36,990 nt of DNA, taken from contig NZ_NCTE01000078.1 of assembly GCF_002114215.1 (NCBI RefSeq), positions 1 to 36,990 of the forward strand, in the 5' to 3' direction. The notes beneath the pieces were generated by a model, which was not told the DNA's origin, ran no database searches, and saw nothing but the letters and a program-made list of their open reading frames with translations. Every line of letters starts with the position of its first letter. Within the stretch, counting starts at the first letter, position 1. Below are positions 1 to 9,988 of this stretch, piece by piece. A program made the translations under genes and the position numbers. Source of the DNA: Streptomyces sp. 13-12-16. GTDB lineage: Bacteria; Actinomycetota; Actinomycetes; Streptomycetales; Streptomycetaceae.

Positions 1-1
1 G

Positions 2-1561
2 GCCGACGGGGCCCCCGCCCCCGCCGCCGTACCGGGTGCCGGCCCCCGGCGGTTCCTCCGGGCGGCCCTGGCGCGCGTCCCGCTCCCCCTGCGCGGCCTG
101 CGCCCCCGCCTGCTGACGTCCTTCGTCCTGGTGGCCCTGGCCAGTTCCCTGGGCACCGGGGCCCTCGCCTTCCGGGAGGCGCGCACGGGGGTGCTCCAGC
201 AGAGCCAGGACTCCGTCATCAACCGGTTCCGTACGAGCATCGACGCCGTCGCGCGCTACATCCCCCCCGCCCCGGACCAGTCGGACCTCCAGTCCGCGGC
301 GAACCAGGTGCTGTACGCGAACCGTTCGTCGGGCTGGCGGATCATGGCCACGTACGGCGGCCACCGCGCCTACGCGCCGAGCGCCGGTTTCACCGAGCCG
401 AGCCCCGAAATGCTCCGGTCCGTCCGGGACCGGCGTGCCGCGGTGTTCCAGCGGATGAACGTCGACGGGCGTCCCCGTCTCGTCGTCGGCATGCCCGTCA
501 TGTACGCCTCGGAAGAGGGCACGGAGCCCAGGCTCTCCGGGCTCGTGATGTACCTGGAGGTCCCGCAGACCACCGAGGAGGGGTACGTCGAGGCCATGGT
601 CAGCGGCATCGAGCGGGCCACCCTGGTGGCCCTGTGCCTCGCCGTCGTCCTGGCGCTGCTCGCCGCGAGCGGCGTACTGCGCCCCGTGCGGGCGCTGCGC
701 CGGGCGACGCGCCGGATGGCCGCGGGACACCTCGACGTACGACTGGACGTCACAGGCTCCGACGAACTGGCCGATCTCTCCCGGTCCTTCAACGAGACGG
801 CGGCCGAACTGGAGCGGACCGTGCGGGAGCTGCGCCGTCTGGAGGCCCAGGGGCGCCGCTTCGTGGCGGACGTCTCCCACGAGCTGCGCACGCCGCTGGC
901 GGCCATGTCGGCGGTCACCGACGTGCTGGACCTGGAGGGGGAGGGGGAGACCGGTGAGGCGCTGCGGCTCATCAGCGAGGGAACGAACCGGCTGAGCGGA
1001 CTGGTGAACGACCTGATGGAGATCTCCCGCTTCGACGCGGGGGTGGCCGAACTCAACCGGGACGAGATCGACCTGGCCGAGTCCGTACGGCGCACCGTCG
1101 CCTCCCGGTGGTGGCAGGGGGAGGTGGAGATGCGGCTGCCCGGGCCGGGTGAGCTCCGTGCGCGCGTCGATCCGCGCAGGCTCGACGTGGTGACGGCCAA
1201 TCTGATCGGCAACGCGCTGCGGCACGGAGAGCCGCCCGCGCGGCTGACCATGGCGGTGCGGGAGGAAGGGAGCGGCGTGGCGTGGGCCGTCATCGAGGTG
1301 ACCGACAACGGACCGGGGATCTCCGAGGAGGCCATGCCCCACATCTTCGAGCGGTTCTACAAGGCGAGCACCTCACGGGCCAGGAGCGAGAGCAGCGGAC
1401 TGGGTCTGGCCATCACGGCGGAGAACGTGCGCCTGCACGGGGGGCGCATCCGGGCGGCGAACCTGCCCGGGGGCGGGGCGGTGTTCACGGTCGAACTCCC
1501 GCTGCACCCCGCCGGCACCGATGCCGGTGCCGGCGGGGGCGGGGGCGGGGTCACCCGGTGA
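2..1561 (+). CDS. Sensor histidine kinase (5' end outside window)
   Basis: Membrane sensor kinase of a two-component system. The reading frame is open from base 2 with no ATG, GTG or TTG before the GTG at 131. That GTG lies inside a hydrophobic stretch that looks like the first membrane helix, so the true start is probably upstream of the window. In order there is an extracytoplasmic region (about 200-600), a second membrane helix (about 610-690), a HAMP linker, and a HisKA domain with phospho-acceptor His in VSHELRTP (His codon 878-880). The ATPase domain follows with N box NLIGNALRHG, G1 VTDNGPGIS, F box IFERFY and G2 SGLGLAI. All catalytic boxes look intact. The cognate response regulator is probably just upstream and is not seen. 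The gene overlaps the following lipoprotein gene by 4 bases (GTGA), so the two are likely co-translated. The signal sensed cannot be told from sequence. Confidence 0.93.
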   Translation, partial: ADGAPAPAAVPGAGPRRFLRAALARVPLPLRGLRPRLLTSFVLVALASSLGTGALAFREARTGVLQQSQDSVINRFRTSIDAVARYIPPAPDQSDLQSAANQVLYANRSSGWRIMATYGGHRAYAPSAGFTEPSPEMLRSVRDRRAAVFQRMNVDGRPRLVVGMPVMYASEEGTEPRLSGLVMYLEVPQTTEEGYVEAMVSGIERATLVALCLAVVLALLAASGVLRPVRALRRATRRMAAGHLDVRLDVTGSDELADLSRSFNETAAELERTVRELRRLEAQGRRFVADVSHELRTPLAAMSAVTDVLDLEGEGETGEALRLISEGTNRLSGLVNDLMEISRFDAGVAELNRDEIDLAESVRRTVASRWWQGEVEMRLPGPGELRARVDPRRLDVVTANLIGNALRHGEPPARLTMAVREEGSGVAWAVIEVTDNGPGISEEAMPHIFERFYKASTSRARSESSGLGLAITAENVRLHGGRIRAANLPGGGAVFTVELPLHPAGTDAGAGGGGGGVTR

Positions 1562-2181
1562 GGGGCTCGCGGACGGCCGCGCTGCTGTCCGGGCTCACGG
1601 CCGCGCTCGCGCTCACGGCGTGCGGGGTCCCCCCGTCCGGTGTCATCGAGGCCGGTGCACCGGCGAGCGGCATGTTCCCCCCCGACTCGGCGTCCCCCAC
1701 GACGCCCGCCACCGTCTCCCTCTTCTTCCTGCGCGACGGGGAGCTGACGCCCTACCCCCGCCGGGCCGACGACGCGGGGGACCTCGGAGCCGTGATACGT
1801 CTGCTCTTCGAGGGGCCGGCCGGGAACGAGACCGCGACGGCCACCACGGAGCTGCCCCGCCCGGCGGACGCGCCACGGGTGGCGATCGCCGACGACGGCG
1901 CCCTCTCCGTCTGGCTCCCCGGTGAGACGGAACCGCTGAGCCGTCAGGCCGTGCTCCAGCTGACGTGCACGGTGAACCACGCGGCTCCGTCGGCCCCCAC
2001 CCTCGTCCCCCGCGTCGAAACGGAGGCCGACGACGACACCGCGCGTGATTCCGCCGCGCCCAGCAGCCTCCAGGTGCTGGGGGAGGGATGGACGATGACG
2101 CAGCCGGACGACGCGTGCCCCGTCGCGCCCCGTCAAGAGGAGCAGCCGGAAGCACCGACCTCACAGAAACCCTCCGGCTGA
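1558..2181 (+). CDS. Lipoprotein with GerMN-like domain, coupled to the kinase
   Basis: Secreted lipoprotein of 207 residues. The GTG at 1558 overlaps the kinase stop. It is chosen because it places a basic N-terminus (RGSR) before a hydrophobic stretch and the lipobox LTAC, with Cys22 as the predicted lipidated residue. The middle part (VSLFFLRDGELTPYPR, then a segment resembling LGAVIRLLFEGP) resembles GerMN-type domains found in LpqB and other actinobacterial lipoproteins. The tail is Pro/Glu/Thr-rich. A lipoprotein directly coupled to a sensor kinase suggests an accessory that modulates signal perception at the membrane, as CseA does for CseBC. That role is inferred from context only. Confidence 0.82.
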   Translation: MRGSRTAALLSGLTAALALTACGVPPSGVIEAGAPASGMFPPDSASPTTPATVSLFFLRDGELTPYPRRADDAGDLGAVIRLLFEGPAGNETATATTELPRPADAPRVAIADDGALSVWLPGETEPLSRQAVLQLTCTVNHAAPSAPTLVPRVETEADDDTARDSAAPSSLQVLGEGWTMTQPDDACPVAPRQEEQPEAPTSQKPSG

Positions 2182-2232
2182 CCACCGCCCACCTGCGCGG
2201 CGACAGACCGACCACTGGCCCGGCCGGCAAAG

Positions 2233-2257
2233 AACCCCAGGTCGTCGACCTGGGGTT
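2233..2257. terminator. Hairpin next to the outermost tRNA-Gly scar
   Basis: Perfect inverted repeat: AACCCCAGGT and ACCTGGGGTT around a 5-base loop. It lies 51 bases past the lipoprotein stop. It also lies on the 3' side of a decayed tRNA-Gly tail, in the same place as the hairpin beside the intact tRNA at 30344-30370. It probably descends from the tRNA terminator and now also ends the upstream operon. Confidence 0.65.
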
Positions 2258-2263
2258 CCATCG

Positions 2264-2309
2264 TGGAGCGGGTGCCGAGAACCGAACTCGCGCTCCCGGT
2301 CCGGGAAGC
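2264..2309 (-). repeat. Decayed tRNA-Gly 3' end (old attachment-site scar)
   Basis: 39 of 46 bases match the 3' part of the intact tRNA-Gly at 30376-30449, from the CCA end through the T arm into the anticodon loop. About 75 bases further on (2384-2401) is an 18-base string, CACCGCTGTCGACCGTGG, that recurs with one change at 10804-10821. There it is also about 77 bases from a tRNA-Gly relic. Matching spacing points to the same kind of attachment site. The rest of 2182-2549 shows no convincing gene. Confidence 0.65.
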
Positions 2310-2549
2310 GACGACGCTTGCGCGGCCGGACACTTCCGGCCCGGCCGTCCGCTTCCGGCGTGACCCCTGCGGGCGCAGGACCGCACCGCTGTCGACCGTG
2401 GCCGACCCGCCGTACGGGCTCACCATGGGCACGCCACCGACGCGAAGGCGCGGGAAGTCCTCCCGGGGAGCACCGCCGAAGCGCTGTGAGCGGCCCGCTC
2501 GATCGTGCCGTGCGGTCGATGCGCCTTCCCGGCCGGTCCTACGGGCGGA

Positions 2550-3383
2550 TCAGCGCAGTCCGGCGAAGAGGTCGTTCTCGGGCAGGGCCGCGCCGGTGGC
2601 GTCCTGGACACGTACGAAGGTCTCCGTGCCCATCAACTCGCCGAACCTCTCCTTTCCCATCTTGAGGAAGAAGATGTTCTCGCCCTGACTGGCGTGCGCG
2701 GCCAACGCGTCGAACTTCTGACCGCTGAACGCGGTGGTGTCCACCCACGTGGTGATCTCGTCGTCGGGCAGGCCGAGCTCGGCCATCGCGGCGGCCTCGG
2801 CAGGGTCCGGCTCCGGCATGTCCGGATGGAACTCGCGCATGATCTCGCCGAACCGTCGCATCCCCGAGCGGGGCACCGTGGTCCAGTACACCTTCGGTGC
2901 CAGCGCGGTCATCTCCAGCGCCGCCATCGTGATGCGGTGGGCCTGGATGTGGTCGGGGTGGCCGTAGAAGCCGTTCTCGTCGTAGGTGACGACCACATCG
3001 GGTCGGTAGTGCCGCATGAGTTCCGCGAGCCGGGCCGCGCCCTCCTCCACCGGGGTCCGCCAGAAGGATCCGGGGGCGTCGTTGCTCGGCCAGCCCATCA
3101 TCCCCGAGTCGGCATAGTCCAGCATCTCCAGATCGCTGACCTTCAGGACGCCACAGCTCGCTTCGAGTTCCTGACGACGCATCAAGGCGACCGCCGCCGG
3201 GTCGTGACCGGGCTCACCCGGCTTGACACCCCCCGGCCCGTCACCGCAACCGCCGTCGGTACACGTCACGAGAACCGTGCGGATGCCTTCCGCCGCGTAC
3301 CGCGCGAGGACACCTCCGGTTCCGGTGGCCTCGTCGTCGGGGTGGGCGTGTACCGCCATGAGCGTCAAGGGCCGGTCGGTCAT
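2550..3383 (-). CDS. PIG-L (LmbE-like) zinc deacetylase
   Basis: Predicted cytoplasmic zinc-dependent N-acetyl-sugar deacetylase or amidase of 277 residues, normal length for the family. The metal-site motif HAHPDDEA is near the N-terminus (about residues 13-20) and the second motif GHPDHIQAH is in the middle. Family members include MshB and Mca of mycothiol metabolism. Overall shape and motifs fit that broad group, but I cannot decide between MshB, Mca or a paralog. The ATG at 3383 is chosen because a strong GGAGGA lies about 8 bases upstream. No partner gene is adjacent. Confidence 0.88.
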   Translation of the reverse strand: MTDRPLTLMAVHAHPDDEATGTGGVLARYAAEGIRTVLVTCTDGGCGDGPGGVKPGEPGHDPAAVALMRRQELEASCGVLKVSDLEMLDYADSGMMGWPSNDAPGSFWRTPVEEGAARLAELMRHYRPDVVVTYDENGFYGHPDHIQAHRITMAALEMTALAPKVYWTTVPRSGMRRFGEIMREFHPDMPEPDPAEAAAMAELGLPDDEITTWVDTTAFSGQKFDALAAHASQGENIFFLKMGKERFGELMGTETFVRVQDATGAALPENDLFAGLR

Positions 3384-3870
3384 GAAGCAGTCCTCCTGCG
3401 GATGTAAGTCCCGGCCCGAGTACGCGGCGGGCGTGCCGCGATCCTGGAGCCCGGATCCTGGTGGGGCGGACGACCTCGCGGCCTCGGTGCTCCCGCCGTC
3501 CGGCGCCGGCCCCTCGGTCGGTGCAACCGTGCCGGACGCACCGGCTGTTCCCGGCGCGGCCACTTCGCCTCCGAGCGCCGGCGCTCGACGCGACCGGGGG
3601 ACGGGCGAGACCCGCACGTCCCAGCACCACGTCGGATTCGGCTTCCGTCCGAGACCGGCTGTGAGATTCCGGCCGGTGGGCGGGCCCGGGGATGCGCGGA
3701 GCGGCCGAGCGCGGCAGTCGCGGTCGCACATGGCGGCCGGTCCCTCGCCTCGCCTCGCCTCGCCTCGGCTCGGGAGATCACAGAACGTGGGATCACCCCT
3801 GCGGACTTCGGCCTCCACGAGAAGTGGTTCGGTGCAGGAGACGGCGAGCACGATGCGGTGCCACGGCTCA
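3384..3870. other. Long intergenic stretch with a CCTCG microsatellite
   Basis: About 490 bases with no convincing gene on either strand; the open frames here have poor composition and no start signals. At 3743-3767 there are five perfect tandem CCTCG units, followed by one GCTCG. The upstream region of the deacetylase gene lies at its left end. Confidence 0.5.
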
Positions 3871-4215
3871 ATGCGCCGCACCCAACCGGCCGACCCCTCC
3901 GCCTCGCCGTCCTCCACGAGCCCGGTGAATCCCGCTCGTACTGCAACGGCAACGGAGGAGGAGCCCGCCGAGGAGTCGGACGAGGGGGCCGATGCGGTAC
4001 CCAAGACGGACGCCCCGGCCGCCGAGAGCTTGCCCGCGGAGCGGTCGGCGGCCGCTCACGGGACCGGCCCCGAGGCCCCCCTCGGCCTCTCCGACCGGCG
4101 GATTCCCGTGTTCACACTGGGCGCGGGGCCGGCTCCGGTGGGCCTCGGCATCGGCTTCCCCGGGGTGCGGATGCGCCGCCGCCGAGCGGCTCGCGACGGC
4201 CCGGGTCCCCCTTGA
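3871..4215 (+). CDS. Possible small C-terminally anchored protein
   Basis: Possible protein of 114 residues: an acidic, Ala/Pro/Glu-rich N-terminal half, then a hydrophobic Gly-rich stretch (FTLGAGPAPVGLGIGF) and a basic tail (RMRRRRAAR). That resembles a single-pass membrane protein with a cytoplasmic Arg cluster. Codon third positions are mostly G or C, which supports coding. Against it, no ribosome binding site precedes the ATG, and two prolines interrupt the hydrophobic segment, so it may be decayed. Function unknown. Confidence 0.35.
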   Translation: MRRTQPADPSASPSSTSPVNPARTATATEEEPAEESDEGADAVPKTDAPAAESLPAERSAAAHGTGPEAPLGLSDRRIPVFTLGAGPAPVGLGIGFPGVRMRRRRAARDGPGPP

Positions 4216-4245
4216 GTCGGACCTCCGGCGTCCGCCTCAGGACGC

Positions 4246-4273
4246 TTGTCCACGCGGACTTACTCGGTATACA
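4246..4273 (+). promoter_or_regulatory. Promoter of the PadR gene, probably leaderless
   Basis: TTGTCC (4246-4251), a 16-base spacer, then TATACA (4268-4273). Transcription would begin about 4280, at or next to the ATG at 4282, so the mRNA would have essentially no leader. No Shine-Dalgarno sequence precedes this ATG. Confidence 0.6.
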
Positions 4274-4283
4274 TACTCGGTAT
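4261..4283. promoter_or_regulatory. Twin TACTCGGTAT repeats, candidate PadR operator
   Basis: TACTCGGTAT occurs at 4261-4270 and 4274-4283, 13 bases apart from start to start. The repeats cover the -10 element and the start codon of the PadR gene. PadR proteins commonly repress their own promoter, so this is the obvious autoregulatory site. Binding is inferred. Confidence 0.55.
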
Positions 4284-4938
4284 GTCCATCCGCCACGGGC
4301 TTCTCGCCCTCCTCGAACGCGGCCCGCGCTACGGCTCACAGCTCCGTACGGAGTTCGAGTTCCGCACCGGCTCCACCTGGCCGCTCAACGTGGGTCAGGT
4401 CTACACGACGCTCAGCCGGCTCGAACGCGACGGCATGGTCGTGCAGGACGGTGAGGACGAGGCCGGCCACCAGCTCTACGCGATCACCGACAGCGGTCGC
4501 GTCGAACTTCGCAGCTGGTTCGAGCACCCCGTCGACCGCACCAGCCCGGCCCGTGACGAGCTGGCCATCAAGCTGGCCATGGCCGTCGGGGCGCCCGGGG
4601 TCGACATCCGTGACGTCATCCAGTCCCAGCGCCGGCACACCGTGAAGGCCATGCAGGACTACACCCGGCTGAAGGCGCAGGCCCTCACCGCCGTGGAGAA
4701 GAACGGGGACCGGGAGCGGGACGACATCGCCTGGCTCCTCGTCCTGGAGCAGCTGATCTTCCAGACCGAGGCCGAGGCGCGCTGGCTCGACCACTGCGAG
4801 TCCCGGCTGATCCGTCTCTCGTCGACCGCCCGGGCGGCGGGGCCGGAGCCGGCCTCGCCGGGGGCGGTGGCGGGAGCGGCGGGGACGGGGACGCGGGCGG
4901 CGGCCGGGGCAGAGGAGACCGCACGCCACCGCCCGTGA
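4282..4938 (+). CDS. PadR-family transcriptional repressor
   Basis: DNA-binding repressor of 218 residues. The N-terminal winged helix (about residues 1-85) has the PadR signature: HGLLALLERGPRYGSQL, the VYTTLSRLERDGMV recognition helix and wing, and YAITDSGR. The C-terminal half is a helical dimerisation domain (PadR C-terminal type), ending in a low-complexity Ala/Gly tail. The ATG at 4282 is used because it begins exactly at the PadR domain and fits the leaderless promoter. It lies 205 bases upstream of an ABC ATPase/permease operon on the same strand. PadR repressors next to FtsX-type exporters usually control them and respond to a small ligand. The ligand here is unknown. Confidence 0.92.
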   Translation: MSIRHGLLALLERGPRYGSQLRTEFEFRTGSTWPLNVGQVYTTLSRLERDGMVVQDGEDEAGHQLYAITDSGRVELRSWFEHPVDRTSPARDELAIKLAMAVGAPGVDIRDVIQSQRRHTVKAMQDYTRLKAQALTAVEKNGDRERDDIAWLLVLEQLIFQTEAEARWLDHCESRLIRLSSTARAAGPEPASPGAVAGAAGTGTRAAAGAEETARHRP

Positions 4939-5143
4939 CGTCCGACCTTCACGACCGGCCCCGAGCGCCCGAACGACCGGACCCACAGGGCCGACCGAGT
5001 CCACCGGCTCCACCCGACCCACTCGTAGCACCCGAAGACTCCGAACCACCCGACCAGACCCATACCGTACGCACGGCGCTGCCAACGACCGTCCGTCGCA
5101 CCGACGTCCGGCCGTTCGCCGGCGTACGCCCGAGGGGGGAACC

Positions 5144-5880
<737 letters not shown>

Positions 5881-5884
<4 letters not shown>

Positions 5885-8748
5885 CGACCTGGTTCCACTC
5901 CTGGCGGGCCGCGGTCCGCATCGCCCGCCGTGACGCCTGGCGCTCCAAGGGCCGCAGCTTCCTCGTCCTCGCCATGATCGCGCTGCCGATCCTGGGCGTG
6001 AGCGCCCTGGACCTGACCCTGCGCAGCGCCGAACTCACCCCCGCGCAGCGGATGGAGCGCACCCTGGGCGCCGCTGACGCCCGCTTCTCCGACGCCCGGA
6101 CGGGCGGCGTGGCCATCCTGCAGGACCCCGAGGGCGAGCAGCACATCCCGGCCGGGGACTACGAGTCGCCGGGCACGCCCTGGCCCGACGGCCCGACCGA
6201 TGTCACCAAGACCATCCCGGCCGGTTCGACGGTGCTGACCGACAGCACCGGCACCGCCAAGCTGACCACCACTCACGGTCTGCTTCAGACCGAGGTCCGT
6301 GAGCTGGCCGCCGCCGACCCCGTCGCCCGGGGCATCATGCGGCTGCAGGAGGGCCGCTTCCCCGAGGAGAACGACGAGATCGCCGCGACCACCCGGTTCC
6401 TGGAGAGCAGCGGGCTGTCCGTCGGCTCCACCCTCACCGCCCGCGGCTTCGACCGCACCTATGTGATCAGCGGCTCGTACGAACTGCCCAGCGACCTCAA
6501 GGCACAGCAGGTCAACGCCCTGCCGGGGACCTTCCTGGCGCCGTACGCCAAGGCGGTCGAGAAGGCCGGACTGCCGAAGCCCGACGTCTCCACCACCTAC
6601 CTGGTGAAGAAGGCCGGTGGTTTCACGTGGAACACGGTCCAGACGATCAACGCCAAGGGTGTCCTGGTCACCTCGCGCGCCGTGGCCCTCGACCCGCCCG
6701 CCGACTCCGAGGTGCCGCTTTACCAGAAGGAGGGCTGGGCCAACTACGAGAGCAGCGGGGCCGCCGACGCCGCCGCGCTCGCCGCCGTGGGCACGGTCGT
6801 CGGTCTGGCGATGCTGGAGATCTGCCTGCTCGCCGGTCCCGCCTTCGCCGTCGGCGCCCGTCGTTCCCGCCGCCAGCTCGGCCTGGTCGGCGCCAACGGC
6901 GGTGCCCGCAGCCACATCCGGGCCATCGTGCTGAGCGGCGGCCTGGTCATCGGCGTCGCGGCGGCCCTGGTCGGCATCGTCCTCGCCCTGGTCCTGACCT
7001 TCGCCCTCCGGCCGCTCCTCGAGGACTACATGGGGCAGCGGTTCGGCGGCTTCACCGTCAGGCCGCTGGAACTGCTCGCCATCGCCGCGCTCGCCGTCCT
7101 CACCGGCCTGCTCTCCGCGGTCATCCCGGCCGTCACCGCCTCCCGGCAGACCGTCCTGGCCTCCCTCACCGGCCGTCGCGGCGTGCGCCGCAGCAACCGC
7201 GTGCTGCCGCTGATCGGCCTCGGCGCCTTCCTGCTCGGCGCGGCCATCGCCCTGTACGGCTCGGTCGTCTCCGACCAGTTCGTCCTGGTCGCGGGTGGCT
7301 CGGCCATCGCCGAGCTGGGTGTGGTCGCCATGACGCCCGCCCTGGTCGGCCTGTTCGGCCGGGCCGGCCGCTGGCTGCCGCTCTCGCCGCGCCTCGCCCT
7401 GCGGGACGCCGTCCGCAACCGGGGCCGTACGGCACCCGCTGTCGCCGCCGTCCTGGCCGCCGTCGCGGGCACCGTCGCCGTCTCGACGTACGCCGCGAGC
7501 CGCGACGCCCAGAGTCTGGCCGAGTACCGGGCCAGCCTGCCGCACGGGGCCGTCGCCGCGCTCGTCACCGAGGAGGGCGGCCGGGACGTCCCCGCCGTCC
7601 GCGACGCCGTGCAGCGGACGCTGCCCGTCGACGTCCGCGCCGACGTGTTCCGGATCGCCGTCGGAAAACCCGGCTGCGCCCCGTACGGCGAGGGCGAGGG
7701 CTGTGGCCGCTTCGACGTCGTCATCCCGCCGGCCAACGAGTGCCCGCTGTGGGCCGTCGCCCCCGACGGCTCCGACCCCGCGGAGAAGTACAGCAAGGAG
7801 CAGCGGCGCGCCCTCGCCAAGGACTGGCGCTGCCTCTCGCGCGCAGGCAACGGCATCTACGTCGAGGAGGGTCTCCTCGTCGCCGACGCCCCGCTCCTGA
7901 AGGTCCTCGGCATCGACGACCCGGGTGCGGCCAAGGCCCTCGCCGACGGAAAGCTCGTCAGCTTGCACAGGCCCCAGGTCGACAGGGACGGCACCGTCGG
8001 CATCAAGCTGATCACCGACCCGGAGGCTGCCGACCGCGCCGCCGAGCAGAACAAACCGGTCCCGGGCGAGCTGAAGTCCTTCCCCGCCTACCAGGTGCCC
8101 GGCTCGCCCGACTCCTACGGAGTGGAGAGCGTGCTCAGCCCCGCCGCCGCCAAGGCCGCCGGACTGACCACCGTCCCCCTCGGCGCCCTCTTCAGCACCG
8201 ACCGGATGCCCAGCACCGAGCAGCGGCAGAGGCTCGACGCCGAGATCGCCAAGCTCGGCAGCAACGTCGAGCTGACCGTGGAGCAGGGCTGGGTCGACGG
8301 GAACGGGCTCGTCCTGCTCGCACTGACCGTCTTCGCCGGCCTGGTCACCATCGGTGCGGCCGGCATCGCCACCGGTCTCGCCCAGGCCGACGCGGAGGCG
8401 GATCTCAAGACGCTCGCCGCGGTCGGCGCCCCGCCCCGGGTGCGCCGCATGCTCAGCGGCTTCCAGTGCGGTGTGGTCGCCACGATGGGTGTGGTCCTCG
8501 GCTCGGCGGCCGGTGTCCTGCCCGCGGTCGGGCTGCGGCTCACCGAGGAGCGCGAGCAGATGCGCTTCTATCAGGAGGCTCTCGACCAGGGGTGGGGCGG
8601 CGTCGGTGACGCCCCGCCGTACGTGCCGGTCGTCGTCCCCTGGGAGACACTCGCCGCCCTCCTGGTCGCCGTGCCCCTCGGCGCCGCCCTGCTGGCCGCG
8701 CTGGTGACCCGCTCGCGCGGGGCGCTGGCCCGCCGCGAAGCGCACTGA
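5881..8748 (+). CDS. ABC transporter permease with two FtsX domains
   Basis: Large membrane permease of 955 residues. A basic N-terminus leads into the first helix (FLVLAMIALPILGVSAL), followed by an extracytoplasmic region (about residues 40-290). A first FtsX core of three helices (about 295-425) is followed by further helices around 440-500, then a second large external domain (about 545-805) and a second FtsX core (about 810-950). This duplicated FtsX layout is common in actinobacterial antimicrobial-peptide or lipoprotein-type exporters. The GTG start overlaps the ATPase stop. A strong terminator follows 18 bases after the stop, closing the operon. Confidence 0.94.
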
Positions 8749-8765
8749 GCCTCCGTTGCCTGACC

Positions 8766-8806
8766 GTGCCCCTGGACGAGGCTGGATCACCCTCGTCCAG
8801 GGGCAC
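8766..8806 (+). terminator. Rho-independent type terminator of the ABC operon
   Basis: Perfect 15-base arms, GTGCCCCTGGACGAG and CTCGTCCAGGGGCAC, around an 11-base loop. It starts 18 bases after the permease stop. There is no T-run, as is usual in Streptomyces. Confidence 0.8.
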
Positions 8807-9027
8807 ACCGTGCGGGAAAGCACGCGTGCGCGAGAACGGCGGCATGGAGATGCCGAGGAACGAGCGGGCTGAGGGCTCGCCTCCGGCTCATCTGTGTGAA
8901 GGTAAAGGTCAGCGCCATGCTGCGACGTGATGGGGGCGCCCTCGCAAGGCGTGCGTGCCCTCTGCGTGCCCCATCTCGGAGTGCGGGAGCACTCGCAAAC
9001 CGCAGCAACGAGACCCCTATGAAACAA

Positions 9028-9050
9028 GCCCCGGGTCGCTGACCTGGGGC
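9028..9050. terminator. Hairpin beside the second tRNA-Gly relic
   Basis: GCCCCGGGTC and GACCTGGGGC pair around a 3-base loop with one G-T pair. It occupies the same position relative to the tRNA-Gly relic as the terminator hairpin at 30344-30370 and the hairpin at 2233-2257. The preceding stretch 8807-9027 shows no gene. Confidence 0.55.
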
Positions 9051-9066
9051 TTGAAGAAGAGCGGGG

Positions 9067-9102
9067 GACGAGAATCGAACTCGCGCTCTCAGCTTGGGAA
9101 GC
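9067..9102 (-). repeat. tRNA-Gly 3' relic (second attachment-site scar)
   Basis: 36 bases identical to the T-arm to anticodon-loop part of the tRNA-Gly gene at 30376-30449. The sequence then diverges on the 5' side of the tRNA, so no tRNA can be formed. At 9206-9232 two close CTGGCACG copies occur, and at 9459-9466 and 9472-9479 two TGCTGTAC copies. Short direct repeats like these often flank integrase sites. The stretch 9103-9583 otherwise shows no clear gene. Confidence 0.75.
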
Positions 9103-9583
9103 CGAGGTGATCTACGGTCGATTGTGCGGCTGACCTGGGCGGGAGCGCTGCCGGCGTCCGATTGCGCGTGGGACCGGTATCCGGTGTTCCCCGTGGCTCC
9201 CCGCACGATCTGGCACGGGTCTGGCACGTCTGCGTTCTACGGACGGCAGAGCCGGACGCGTTGATGTCATCGTCGGTCGCCGTCGGCTGACCTTGGACGG
9301 CCCGGAGACGGCCCGGGAAGTTCGAGCCGGGACGTCGCGCCAGCTTGAGCGACGCTGACTACCTCGATGCGAACTACGGGCGGGACGGCCGTTGGGGTCT
9401 GCTGAGCTGGTCAGTGAGCTTCTGGGAGCCAGTGGCGACCGGTCGCAGTCGTCGTGGTTGCTGTACGTCGCTGCTGTACCGCAACTTCATGCCGCTTCGC
9501 AGCGATGCGCTTACAAGGCGGCACATTTCGATCTTGAGTGAGGGTATTCGAAGACTGCCCTCACTCATGGAGGTTCGAAGCCT

Positions 9584-9700
9584 GTGACCGTCTCTATCGC
9601 ATACAAGGGGCTTGAGTTGATGCCCACGTGGTTTGTCGCCACGACTGCGGTCTTGGCTGTGGTCGGGATCATCCTGGCCTACCGACGGAGACAACGATGA
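9584..9700 (+). CDS. Possible 38-residue membrane peptide
   Basis: Small ORF starting at GTG, with GGAGG about 10 bases upstream. The peptide has a short N-terminus, one hydrophobic helix (FVATTAVLAVVGIILAY, about residues 17-33) and a basic tail RRRQR. Codon use is less G+C-rich than in neighbours, which suggests a transferred origin. A hairpin with 10-base arms (9535-9544 and 9558-9567) ends just before the ribosome binding site and could affect translation. Single-helix peptides with a basic tail occur in phages, plasmids and type I toxins, but none of these is demonstrated. Low certainty. Confidence 0.4.
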   Translation: MTVSIAYKGLELMPTWFVATTAVLAVVGIILAYRRRQR

Positions 9701-9988
9701 TCAGCTCAGAGCTGACGAGCCGTCGCCCATTGGTTGATGGAGGCGGCTCGCCCCGGGCCGTGAGAGACGGATCGAGCTCATCCTTGTCAGGTCGATCGCA
9801 GGGGACCGTCGACATCGGTCAACCCGGCTCTGCGCATCGGCCGGTCTTGCGCTGAGGTCCGCCGCCGAGCACTGCTGTTCGTGCTTGTTGGTGTCAGCCG
9901 CTGATGCCGGCCGCCGCACGCGGTCTTTGCAGGGGGCGACGCTGTTGAGAGATTAGGGCTGTCCCTGGCCTGGTGGAGGATGGTGCTC

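Noticed and set aside
1-2181. Naming the kinase and lipoprotein CseC/CseA or AfsQ2
   Set aside because: The domain layout fits several actinobacterial pairs. The response regulator and sigma factor genes that would decide are outside the window.
9345-9587. An 80-codon plus-strand ORF starting at TTG
   Set aside because: Weak codon bias, no ribosome binding site, and its end is the hairpin preceding the 38-residue ORF. Probably non-coding.
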